Positions 34,432 to 42,147 of a stretch of 64,000 bases of DNA are shown one piece after another. The notes beneath the pieces were generated by a model. The model did not search any database, was not told the DNA's origin, and was given only the letters and a program-made list of their open reading frames with translations. A program made the position numbers and the translations under genes. The DNA comes from Sphingobacterium sp. UGAL515B_05 (GTDB lineage: Bacteria > Bacteroidota > Bacteroidia > Sphingobacteriales > Sphingobacteriaceae): contig NZ_CP109907.1 of assembly GCF_033097525.1 (NCBI RefSeq), forward strand, positions 4,960,001 through 5,024,000, given 5' to 3'. Position 1 is the stretch's first letter. Each line of letters begins with the position of its first letter.

Positions 34432-35235
34432 ATGAGAAACATCGATAAATATATAGAAGATATAGATAAACTCTGTGCCACCGGGAAGAGATTGATGATG
34501 TCTATGTACTTTGAAACAACGCCTATCGAAGCTGAAAAAGCATATAGGGTTAGATTGGGAGATAAATATGAGGAGGTTAAGAAGAAAATGCCGAGTTTCA
34601 AGTTTAAATATCAGGAATGGTATTCCGAGTCGAAAGTTTTAATCAAGCAGCTTCTACCTGACCGTTTTGAAGATTTTGTCAAGGCCTATGAAAAACCGAG
34701 GTTAAGAAAAAATGTTGAGTATGGAAATTACGTAATTGAAGACTATTTAATTGGACTCTCAGTTACTAAAGCGACTGGAGATGTAAAAGTTGGTCCCAGC
34801 GCAGCTGTGCCGGTATTTCAGCAGCAATTATCGATACTTGAATCCGTAAAAGCCCGTTTTGAAAGCAGATTATTTAATATAGAGCAATTAGTGCAAGCAG
34901 ATTTGTTTGATTCAGAAGTTGAAGTAGCAAAACAGCTGTCAAAAAACAAATTATATAGAGCAGCAGGTGTCATCTGTGGAGTAGTTCTAGAAAAACATTT
35001 AAAGCAAGTTTGCATTGATCATACAATTAAGGTAGCCAAGTCAAAACCGACTATTAATGATTTAAACGAGCTACTGAAAAAAGAGGATGTTATAGATACG
35101 GGTACTTGGCGTAATATTCAGCGGTTAGGTGATTTAAGGAATTTATGCAGTCACAATGGAGAAAGAGAACCGAATAATAATGATTTAGAAGATTTAATAA
35201 ATGGGGTTGAGAGAATTATTAAGAAAGTTTTTTAA
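34432..35235 (+). CDS. HEPN-domain protein (putative RNase)
   Basis: 267 residues. The N-terminal part is helical and unrecognised. The C-terminal 100 residues form a HEPN-type bundle: YRAAGVICGVVLEKHLKQVC, then RNIQRLGDLRNLCSHNGERE with R236-NLCS-H241, the Rx4-6H motif of HEPN ribonucleases. It resembles DUF4145-like domains. An in-frame TTG at 34411 is an alternative start. It lies 33 bases after the ATPase and overlaps the next gene by 35 bases, so the three form an operon. RNA cleavage is inferred from the motif. Confidence 0.72.
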   Translation: MRNIDKYIEDIDKLCATGKRLMMSMYFETTPIEAEKAYRVRLGDKYEEVKKKMPSFKFKYQEWYSESKVLIKQLLPDRFEDFVKAYEKPRLRKNVEYGNYVIEDYLIGLSVTKATGDVKVGPSAAVPVFQQQLSILESVKARFESRLFNIEQLVQADLFDSEVEVAKQLSKNKLYRAAGVICGVVLEKHLKQVCIDHTIKVAKSKPTINDLNELLKKEDVIDTGTWRNIQRLGDLRNLCSHNGEREPNNNDLEDLINGVERIIKKVF

Positions 35236-36496
35236 AGCATCAGGGGCGGTTTCTGGGCCAGTAATTAATAGATCTGTAGTAGTTTTTTCTGGTCTATTTT
35301 CGTACACAAAGGATGAGAAATATACAATCCAAAAAAGAGATAAGCATTTTAAGGTTAAATGCAACTATTCAGATATTATTCGCAATCAGTATTACCCCGT
35401 TTTTCGGAAGTTCATATTAAATGATTGTTCTGATGATTATCTTCAGATAGTAAATGAAAATACTTATTTACTGAAGATAAATAATGAAAAGGTGATTGTT
35501 GACGATGTAAGATTGTCATTCTTTGATGATACAATTGGGTTGGGAATATATAGTTTCAAAATTCGGTTTGATCAACAAACTTCTTTTGGAGATACAATAC
35601 AATTATTGAGAGATCTTAGAAGGTTTCAATCTGTTGTCTTTATGGGAAATACTAAGATGTCTGTATTAGAGTTTATCGAAAATAATATATTACGTTGTGA
35701 AGATAATCCATCTACTAATATTAAGTGTAGAATTAACAAATCGTCAAACACTTATAACTACAGCGGTGATAAATTGAAAACTTTTATAGCGATTGAAGTT
35801 GAAAAGTTTCCTTCTGGATATTCGCATGAGGAGGCTTTATATGAAATTGGTACTTTGACGGATTATTCTACATCCAAATCGAAGGTAGGACTAAACTCGC
35901 CAGCATCGAGTTATTTTGAATCTATCGTTTCCAAGAGGATATCCGTGTTCCAAAACTGGTCAGGTTTAGCATTGTTTGATTCTTTTGTTTTGATTGGGGA
36001 AAAAGATTACATGAAAGAAGATCAGACAATAAGTATGATTTGCGAATCATATTTTAAGATTTTCCTTTTCAATATTTATGTCAAGTTTTATCTCTTCAAG
36101 ACAAACTCCGACCTAGAAGAAAAGGGTAACAAATTTTCAAAAGAACAACTTTACTCATTTCTTCAAAAATACGATCTGAAACACATTTCTTATAACTTCC
36201 TACCTAACCTAATACATGTTAAAATTAGAGAGGCTATGGAAATAGATTTAGAGTTGAATGCAGTACGGTCAAAAATTGAAATGTTAGATGGTTTACGTCA
36301 AGAGCGTTTCTCACGGAAACTAAATGGTTTCTTAATTGGTATTTCAGTTTTAACCATCATCTCAGTTCTCAATGATTTGCCAGATGTTTTTAATGATCTA
36401 TTAGGAAGAAAACCAGATAATTTAAGACTGTGGGGTTTAATTATTATTTCGCTTATTTTTATTTGCTTTCTTGTGAATTTTCGAAAGAAGAAATAA
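35201..36496 (+). CDS. Membrane-anchored third component (two C-terminal helices)
   Basis: 431 residues. The first 370 are soluble, mixed alpha/beta, with no domain I recognise; a long helix (MEIDLELNAVRSKIEMLDGL) leads into two C-terminal membrane helices (FLIGISVLTIISVL and LWGLIIISLIFICFLV) joined by a short acidic loop. The layout recalls CorA-like effectors, but the GMN signature is absent. The ATG at 35201 lies inside the HEPN gene in another frame, so the true start may be later. Probably a membrane partner or effector of the ATPase-HEPN pair. Confidence 0.65.
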   Translation: MGLRELLRKFFKASGAVSGPVINRSVVVFSGLFSYTKDEKYTIQKRDKHFKVKCNYSDIIRNQYYPVFRKFILNDCSDDYLQIVNENTYLLKINNEKVIVDDVRLSFFDDTIGLGIYSFKIRFDQQTSFGDTIQLLRDLRRFQSVVFMGNTKMSVLEFIENNILRCEDNPSTNIKCRINKSSNTYNYSGDKLKTFIAIEVEKFPSGYSHEEALYEIGTLTDYSTSKSKVGLNSPASSYFESIVSKRISVFQNWSGLALFDSFVLIGEKDYMKEDQTISMICESYFKIFLFNIYVKFYLFKTNSDLEEKGNKFSKEQLYSFLQKYDLKHISYNFLPNLIHVKIREAMEIDLELNAVRSKIEMLDGLRQERFSRKLNGFLIGISVLTIISVLNDLPDVFNDLLGRKPDNLRLWGLIIISLIFICFLVNFRKKK

Positions 36497-36934
36497 AAAT
36501 TTAATTGATTATCGAATTTTGAACGTAAAAAAATTATGCTTAACCAATCAATCGTAAATGGAGCAACTTGCGATCCTAATATCCCAACTTTGTATTAGAT
36601 TTGGGAGGAGACTCAAACAGGAAAGTAATCCAATGACACAGTTGGTGTTACACTCTCGACACAGTTGACGTTACACTCCCAAATGCTTGGATATATAGTT
36701 CCTCAACCTGTGTAGTGATGCCTAACTATCTTTTCGCAGACCATTGGTTGCGTGCTTTTTTAATACTGAAATTTCCGGGTTGTATGACCTCTATCAGTCT
36801 CTTTTGCCTTGTCATTCTGAGGGTTTCTGGTTTCGGAAGCTTTATATTTATTGAGCTAACTTTCTGGGTCAGGTCCATTAGAAATGAATTGTGTAAGAAG
36901 CGATTGATCTACTTGACTAGGTGTTTTGACTTGC
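36497..36934. other. Gap between the two convergent defence-like operons
   Basis: No gene is supported. It contains the 23-base tandem repeat (36635-36680). Reverse-strand sequence at about 36690-36840 reads MTRQKRLIEVIQPGNFSIKK then ARNQWSAKR and a stop, with no recognisable family. Confidence 0.4.
36635..36680. repeat. 23-bp tandem direct repeat
   Basis: Two abutting units, GACACAGTTGGTGTTACACT+CTC and GACACAGTTGACGTTACACT+CCC, with three differences. The sequence resembles a transposon terminus but no transposase is next to it. Confidence 0.8.
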
Positions 36935-37519
36935 CTATTCCATTAAACGAAACCAATCTTTTACTGTTAATTCTAATCGAACAACTTCATCTTCTGCCAA
37001 AGGACTACAATGAGCTATTGGTCCTCTTAGTTGATTTAAGTTGGTCATGATTTTCTGAAAGGATCTTTGACCACGTTTGAACAAAACATCAAATGCCTCC
37101 CAATTTCCTGTTACAATTTGGCTTAGCTCCCCAAAAGTTGTATAGTCTATTTTCTCTTCAGATCTAATTGTAAAACCTGAGTCTTCATCTCTCTTTATAT
37201 TATCTTTCACATTTTTTTTGATTGGTTCATTCACTTTCTCCTCCCACCAATTTTCACCATATTTTTCTTCCATGAGCTCGAGTATTAAACCTCGAATTGA
37301 TTTTTCAAGACAATAAAATACCTCGTAATGTTCAGCCATATATTTTGCCTCTTTTCTAAAGTTCGAATCAAATTGTAGATAATAATCTTTCTTTTGAATT
37401 TCAGCTTTAGGATCCCGGCCCAAGTTTAAATCAAATTCATTTTCTACTTTATCCAAATGGTACTCTGCAAGTGAATTAGCAAGGCTAAATAATTTTATTT
37501 TGTCAAGGTTGTTATTCAT
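36935..37519 (-). CDS. Swt1-like HEPN-domain protein (putative RNase)
   Basis: 194 residues ending in a Swt1-type HEPN bundle: FYCLEKSIRGLILELMEEKY, then WWEE and, at the end, IMTNLNQLRGPIAHCSPLAE with R165-GPIA-H170, the HEPN catalytic pattern, followed by EVVRLELTVKDWFRL. It overlaps the DUF5343 gene by eight bases and is the last gene of a four-gene reverse-strand operon. Swt1-HEPN domains recur in prokaryotic conflict systems. Ribonuclease activity is inferred. Confidence 0.78.
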   Translation of the reverse strand: MNNNLDKIKLFSLANSLAEYHLDKVENEFDLNLGRDPKAEIQKKDYYLQFDSNFRKEAKYMAEHYEVFYCLEKSIRGLILELMEEKYGENWWEEKVNEPIKKNVKDNIKRDEDSGFTIRSEEKIDYTTFGELSQIVTGNWEAFDVLFKRGQRSFQKIMTNLNQLRGPIAHCSPLAEDEVVRLELTVKDWFRLME

Positions 37520-38150
37520 TTAAAAGGTTGTTTTTTAGTGATTTAAAAATTGCGTCATAAATTGAAGGGTCATCTGTCTTAGGCAATACTAAGTTTATTG
37601 TGTAATTTAATCCCAAGTTTAGTTTACTAACTTGTTTTGGTTCTAGATCAACTTTTTGAGTATCATATTCATTAATTATTTCATTTCTATTAGTCGAATT
37701 GTATTCGCTTTCAGAAGTTTTTGATTCAAAGTTGGCAAACTCTTTCGCATTACTAAAAGATCTCAAAATCGCGGATACAGTGGAATTGTCATGTGGCTTA
37801 CCTGTTATTTCTGTAATAAGTTTTTTTAGGTCCTTCTCTGGTAAATCATGAGCATATTCATTTCTAGCATATAACTCTTCATATCCAACTCTTAATGCTT
37901 TTGCCATAGCGGAACCTCGTGTATCAGGATTACGAAAATTTTTATATAGTTGTGGTATAGTTCCATCTTGATTAAGCAAAGTACATTTTTTTGCCCATGA
38001 GATAAACGATCTTTGATTACCACCAGGAAAGCCTAGTTTTGTACCTAAAAAATCGGCGTTAAAAGATTCAGGTACGCTAGCTTCAATAATTTTATTTAAA
38101 ATTTTTGGCAGTGAACCTGGACTGCTCATGTAAGGTAATTCTCTATTCAT
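37512..38150 (-). CDS. DUF5343-domain protein
   Basis: 212 residues. The first 140 match DUF5343: LPYMSSPGSLPKILNKIIEA, FLGTKLGFPGGNQRSFISWA and MAKALRVGYEELYARNEYAH, a winged-helix-like domain. After a polar linker the protein ends with a short domain (LNLGLNYTINLVLPKTDDPS then IYDAIFKSLKNNLL) seen in several DUF5343 proteins. Function unknown; by position it could sense or bind nucleic acid for the HEPN and TIR partners. Confidence 0.78.
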   Translation of the reverse strand: MNRELPYMSSPGSLPKILNKIIEASVPESFNADFLGTKLGFPGGNQRSFISWAKKCTLLNQDGTIPQLYKNFRNPDTRGSAMAKALRVGYEELYARNEYAHDLPEKDLKKLITEITGKPHDNSTVSAILRSFSNAKEFANFESKTSESEYNSTNRNEIINEYDTQKVDLEPKQVSKLNLGLNYTINLVLPKTDDPSIYDAIFKSLKNNLLNE

Positions 38151-38205
38151 TTTTTTATTTATAAATTTATAGTTAAATTCATGCGTGGTTTTTATAAGAT
38201 AGAAA

Positions 38206-38976
38206 TTAGATCATCCCAAGCTTCTTAAACTTCCTTTGGAGTTCATAAAATGACTGTTCAATGTTTTCATCTGAAAAAGGAATATATTGTAAACCTGCAA
38301 TATTTGTGAATTCCTCTAGGCCGCCTTGTTTCAATATAATAACTTTGTCAAAACCGAGACGCCCTTGAAATAATCCTGCTTCATGTATTACATTTTGTCT
38401 AGCTCTAGATTTTCCCTCGGTAGTTTCATCCTCAGCAGTCATTACTAATATTGCAAACGATGAATTATCAAGAAACTCATTTAAAATATTAATTATAGTT
38501 TCGCTAGTTCTAGATTCCGCTTCAAAGGTAATCGTTTCGAGATTCAGTTCTTCATTTAAATATATCTGTAACCTAGCCCATAATTTGCTTCTGCCATGTC
38601 CGATAAAAATTTTCCCTTTTCCTTTAGATTTCAGTTTTGGCTTTGCTTCAGCCGAGCTAAATTCTTTTAATAATTCTTCCCTTGAAAGAAAATTTAATTC
38701 CTTAACTATTTTAGAAATATTTCTTACCGTTTTATCATTTTTGGAGGCTTCAATTGGAGGTATGTAAATGCTATCGCCATTGTCATCGCGATAATCAGAA
38801 AAAAAATCGTCGATTTTATCTGAATACATTGTAATCTCTATTAGGTTCGCAGGATCGGAATAATTAACCTCAGATAATTTCTTAACAAACAATTGGATTG
38901 GAGAAAAAAATGATAAATCCATTTTGACGCTTTCCCAAAGCGCTTCAGACAGTAACTGTAATTCTTTTATTTTCAT
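38206..38976 (-). CDS. TIR-like (CAP12/PCTIR-type) effector protein
   Basis: 256 residues. The N-terminal 115 are helical and unrecognised. The C-terminal part is a TIR-like nucleotide-binding domain: KIFIGHGRSKLWARLQIYLN, TSETIINILNEFLDNSSFAI, then SRARQNVIHEAGLFQGRLGF with E199 in the position of the catalytic glutamate of NAD-cleaving TIR domains, and VIILKQGG. This is the domain called a predicted nucleotide-binding TIR-like protein and used as effector in Pycsar/CBASS-like systems. No cyclase gene is nearby, so activation would have to come from its neighbours. Confidence 0.82.
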   Translation of the reverse strand: MKIKELQLLSEALWESVKMDLSFFSPIQLFVKKLSEVNYSDPANLIEITMYSDKIDDFFSDYRDDNGDSIYIPPIEASKNDKTVRNISKIVKELNFLSREELLKEFSSAEAKPKLKSKGKGKIFIGHGRSKLWARLQIYLNEELNLETITFEAESRTSETIINILNEFLDNSSFAILVMTAEDETTEGKSRARQNVIHEAGLFQGRLGFDKVIILKQGGLEEFTNIAGLQYIPFSDENIEQSFYELQRKFKKLGMI

Positions 38977-39053
38977 TGTTTAAGTTGTCAATTGATTAGT
39001 ACTGATAGACTAATTTGAGTACGATTTAACGATTAAAATTTAATTTCTTCTTG

Positions 39054-39455
39054 TCATTTGCCATTCTGTTTATTTCCTTCCGCTTTAGTCTCCGCATCAA
39101 CAACTACAATATCAACGACTAGATTTTCCATCAATTTCGATTCAGTCCCGTCAGCTTTTTTCTTCGGTACTTTTTTATAATGGATTACTATTTGCTCATC
39201 TTTAGGAATTCCATTGGGAAAAAAATCATCCAAGCTTTTCAAACCAAACACATTCTTTAATATTCCCATATGGCGAAGGTTATACTTTTCAGGTTGGTCG
39301 AGCGATTCGCATTTACCTACAAATTTTACGGCAAAACCCATTTTTTCGCTCAATACTTCTTGTGACCAACCATTTTTCTCACGCAGAATTTTGATATTGC
39401 AAATCAATTCGTACTCTATTCGAAATATAGCTTTTGTTTGATAAATTTCAATCAT
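39054..39455 (-). CDS. XRE-family regulator with extended C-terminus
   Basis: 133 residues from the ATG at 39455. The N-terminal HTH (ICNIKILREKNGWSQEVLSE then KMGFAVKFVGKCE) is of the Xre/Cro type. The C-terminal half (DEQIVIHYKKVPKKKADGTE, LVVDIVVVDAE) is not DNA-binding and may bind a partner. It is the first gene of the TIR-DUF5343-HEPN operon and has a perfect 20-base palindrome 14 bases before its start, which suggests autorepression and control of the whole unit. Confidence 0.78.
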   Translation of the reverse strand: MIEIYQTKAIFRIEYELICNIKILREKNGWSQEVLSEKMGFAVKFVGKCESLDQPEKYNLRHMGILKNVFGLKSLDDFFPNGIPKDEQIVIHYKKVPKKKADGTESKLMENLVVDIVVVDAETKAEGNKQNGK

Positions 39456-39468
39456 GCAAATAAATTTT

Positions 39469-39488
39469 ACGACCAAATATTTGGTCGT
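39469..39488. promoter_or_regulatory. 20-bp perfect palindrome, probable operator
   Basis: ACGACCAAATATTTGGTCGT is its own reverse complement over all 20 bases and lies 14 bases upstream of the XRE start codon, overlapping the likely promoter of the operon. A second inverted repeat (AATCCTTG at 39492-39499, CAAGGATT at 39521-39528) follows directly. Confidence 0.75.
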
Positions 39489-39528
39489 CTTAATCCTTGT
39501 TTGTATATTTTATATCCAATCAAGGATT

Positions 39529-40396
39529 GGTTATAAAATAGTTAACTAACTCCACGTAAGTGGCGAGTGAGTTGAACGAGCCTCTGAATCCAAAAACTAG
39601 CAACTTTAAATTCAAAGCGAGGCAGCAGGTTTAACCCACGTCTAAAGATATTGTGTATATTTACGCAGTCTTTAGGCAGGGCCTGTTGATTACCGCTTTG
39701 AGGGCTGCTAGTCCCTGGATTCAGGTATGAGACAGATAACCCTGCCTTCTGCATTTAAGGTCGTTCACATAAAAACCAAAATAATTATGAGAACGAAAAC
39801 AAAAAACACCACCCATTATCCGCAATCGATCCAAGTTGGATTGACAAGGTATTCCCGTAAATCACTTTTAAAGAACATATTCCGCGCGCCCGAATAGGAT
39901 GCACTCAATCAAAAACAGGCTGTAAAGAGCAATAAAAAGGGGAGGTGTTGACTTTCCTGTAAACGAAAAGACAGCTGAACCCAGTTCAGTTTAATTTTCC
40001 TTTTTTTTACGCCTGTCACCGACCTATAAATACCAAGGATTGCATTAAGGGGTAATATTGGTCAATGAAACAGCTTTATTTTACTTTTCCACCTTAAAAT
40101 TAAGTAAATTTTCCTTGACTCCAAACTTTTTACCTTTAGTTTTTATTGCAATACAATTGTACTGTAGGTCGGTTTTTACTTCTTTCCGGCAGGGAGCGCC
40201 ATAATTAACCCTATTTATGCTTTGAAATTGTATCAAGGCGCTTTTCGGACTTTTAATCGTATTTGTCCATTTGGCATAGGTCGCATTTGATCTGTGCAGT
40301 GACAAGCCTTTTTAACGCGAAAAAATCGCGAAGGGCAATGCTATGGCCTTATTTTCCGTAGTACCTCTGGTTTGTCATACTTGATGAAACTAAATT
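39529..40396. other. Non-coding gap after the defence-like island
   Basis: No convincing gene in almost 0.9 kb. Frames of 70-75 codons on the reverse strand lack start context and family. A forward 36-codon frame at 39787-39897 (MRTKTKNTTHYPQSIQVGLT) has an ATG and basic composition but nothing else for it. A hairpin terminator lies at 39975-39989. Confidence 0.45.
39975..40008 (+). terminator. Intrinsic terminator
   Basis: CTGAAC-CCA-GTTCAG forms a six-base perfect stem followed by TTTAATTTTCC and a run of eight T. Confidence 0.6.
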
Positions 40397-40771
40397 ATGA
40401 ACCAAAAATCAAGCAATCTGCTACCTTTTGAGCTAGCATGTTATGAAATATACGACAATGGATACAATCCATTAAATACCATTCGGGAGTTCTGGTCCCA
40501 ACATACCATCACCGACTGTCAGGAAAGCCTATGGGCACTCTTTGAAAACTATAGAAAGAGTGAGGCGCAACAAAATTCTACTGATGTGAAGGAGATGCAT
40601 ACATTTTTGATGAAAATGTGCCGTGTATTGATCGCTTATTTCCTGTTGCATTTTCGCAAGATCGAAATCGATGCGTTAGCATTTGCCTTTGCAGAGCCTG
40701 CCGAAGTCATTACGACCGATCTGGAAGCAAAGCAAAGGATCCACAGTTTCTTTAACAGAATTTCAGAATAA
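40397..40771 (+). CDS. Hypothetical 124-residue protein
   Basis: A small, mostly helical soluble protein (LLPFELACYEIYDNGYNPLN, MHTFLMKMCRVLIAYFLLHF) with no signal peptide or family I recognise. It lies 18 bases upstream of the redoxin gene and starts the redoxin-SusC-SusD operon, so it is likely expressed with them. Confidence 0.6.
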   Translation: MNQKSSNLLPFELACYEIYDNGYNPLNTIREFWSQHTITDCQESLWALFENYRKSEAQQNSTDVKEMHTFLMKMCRVLIAYFLLHFRKIEIDALAFAFAEPAEVITTDLEAKQRIHSFFNRISE

Positions 40772-40789
40772 TATCTAATCCATAAGCAG

Positions 40790-42145
40790 ATGATAAAATT
40801 ATCAAAATCATTCACTGCCTTATTGGATAAGGTAGTACTTATGATGCTATTCGCATTGTGTTTTATGTTTAGTTTATCGGCTCAGACGCCCCGCAAGGAC
40901 AGCGGGGCCAATGGGCTAAATGGGCTAATCGCACTCAATCTAGGTGAGCCTATACCTGATGCTGTCTGGAAAATACCCTTGGAACTCAATTATTTTGACG
41001 GCAAGAAAAAGATGGTGAAGCTGGCTGATTTCAAAGGCAAAGTGATTGTCCTTGATTTCTGGTCTACGGGCTGTAAAGCCTGTATCGAGGGAATTCCTAA
41101 AATGGAGCTGATACAGGATCGGTTCAATAAGGATATGGTCATCCTGATGGTCAATAGTAAACGCAATAAGGATACCCCACAGCGGATCAAGACTCGTTTC
41201 CAAAAATATAGGGAGGATTTTAATTACGTTCCTAAACTAGGTTCCATATTGGACGACACCATATTTACAGCACTTTTTGAACACAATACCTTGCCAACAA
41301 CTGCTGTGATCAACTCCAAAGGTGAGTTTGTAGCCACGACTAATGCAAACAACTTGACAGATGGTAATATTGAAGCCTGGCACAAAGGTGTAAAAGGAAA
41401 TATCAAAAGCAAAGGAATCTATTACAACACCGGTGGAGAAGGAAGAGGAGGTGGTGGATCATTATTTGACACAACAAGCACCTATTATTATTCCGCATTT
41501 GCTAAACAAAGGGATAATTTTTTGGATGATTATCCAAATACAGATTATAGAGATGGAACGACCTATTTACGGATCGGAAACCATACCCTAAGCTTTATGC
41601 TGACGTATGCATTCCCATTGGAGATGAAGGACTATAGTGTGAGGAATGCTTACTATGCGCCTGGATTAGGAATAGACTTTAAGCTCAAATTGATTAAAGA
41701 AAGGTATTGGTACGAATATTTTAATCGGGATTCGGTGACCAAAAAGGTGATTCGGGAGGTTTATAGAAAAGATTTTGTCCACTTTTTTAAAATTGCCGTA
41801 GAAAGGCGAAAAGATACAGTCGAATGCTACAAAGTATCTTACACACCTGCATTTGAAAAGTTAAAGACAAAACACAACATGGTCATATCCAAAGCGAGCT
41901 CGCCCGATAATGAATCTTATGCACAAAAGATACCGATCTATAGTATTCTGTCTGGCCTGTCTTATGCTTTTGAAGTACCTATCGAAATCGATCAGTCGGA
42001 GATGACCCGTGTCGATATAACAATTCCCGCTGGTTTTATCTACCGAACCGAGAAGGAAAAGCTAGACTTTTTTAAAGACAAAGGCATTATACTGACGAGG
42101 ACAAAGGCTTTTAAAGAATTTCCGTACATCTATCTCACCAAATAA
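40790..42145 (+). CDS. Exported thioredoxin-like (TlpA-family) protein
   Basis: 451 residues. A signal peptide (MMLFALCFMFSLSAQ) precedes a thioredoxin-like domain: LADFKGKVIVLDFWSTGCKA with C95-K-A-C98 as redox pair, VILMVNSKRNKD and the cis-Pro loop LPTTAVINSKGEFV. The C-terminal 280 residues are unrecognised; they include a low-complexity GGEGRGGGGS and a domain with an STN-like end (IYSILSGLSYAFEVPIEIDQ). Such redoxins are often encoded with SusC/SusD in Sphingobacterium and Pedobacter. The stop is two bases before the SusC start. Reductase activity is inferred. Confidence 0.78.
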   Translation: MIKLSKSFTALLDKVVLMMLFALCFMFSLSAQTPRKDSGANGLNGLIALNLGEPIPDAVWKIPLELNYFDGKKKMVKLADFKGKVIVLDFWSTGCKACIEGIPKMELIQDRFNKDMVILMVNSKRNKDTPQRIKTRFQKYREDFNYVPKLGSILDDTIFTALFEHNTLPTTAVINSKGEFVATTNANNLTDGNIEAWHKGVKGNIKSKGIYYNTGGEGRGGGGSLFDTTSTYYYSAFAKQRDNFLDDYPNTDYRDGTTYLRIGNHTLSFMLTYAFPLEMKDYSVRNAYYAPGLGIDFKLKLIKERYWYEYFNRDSVTKKVIREVYRKDFVHFFKIAVERRKDTVECYKVSYTPAFEKLKTKHNMVISKASSPDNESYAQKIPIYSILSGLSYAFEVPIEIDQSEMTRVDITIPAGFIYRTEKEKLDFFKDKGIILTRTKAFKEFPYIYLTK

Positions 42146-42147
42146 TC

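Noticed and set aside
35201-36496. CorA magnesium transporter
   Set aside because: Two C-terminal helices are present but the GMN motif is missing and the soluble domain is unlike CorA.
36715-37050. Forward 111-codon frame
   Set aside because: It overlaps the Swt1-like HEPN gene antisense, whose motif and operon position are convincing; composition of the forward frame is not protein-like.
38206-38976. CBASS or Pycsar system because of the CAP12/PCTIR-type TIR domain
   Set aside because: No nucleotidyl or pyrimidine cyclase gene lies within reach, so naming it as such is unsupported.
39542-39754. Reverse 70-codon frame and tRNA-like GAATCC segments
   Set aside because: No cloverleaf can be drawn and the frame has no start signal or family.
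40081-40305. Reverse 74-codon frame
   Set aside because: No Shine-Dalgarno, no recognised family, low-complexity lysine-rich end; left as part of the gap.
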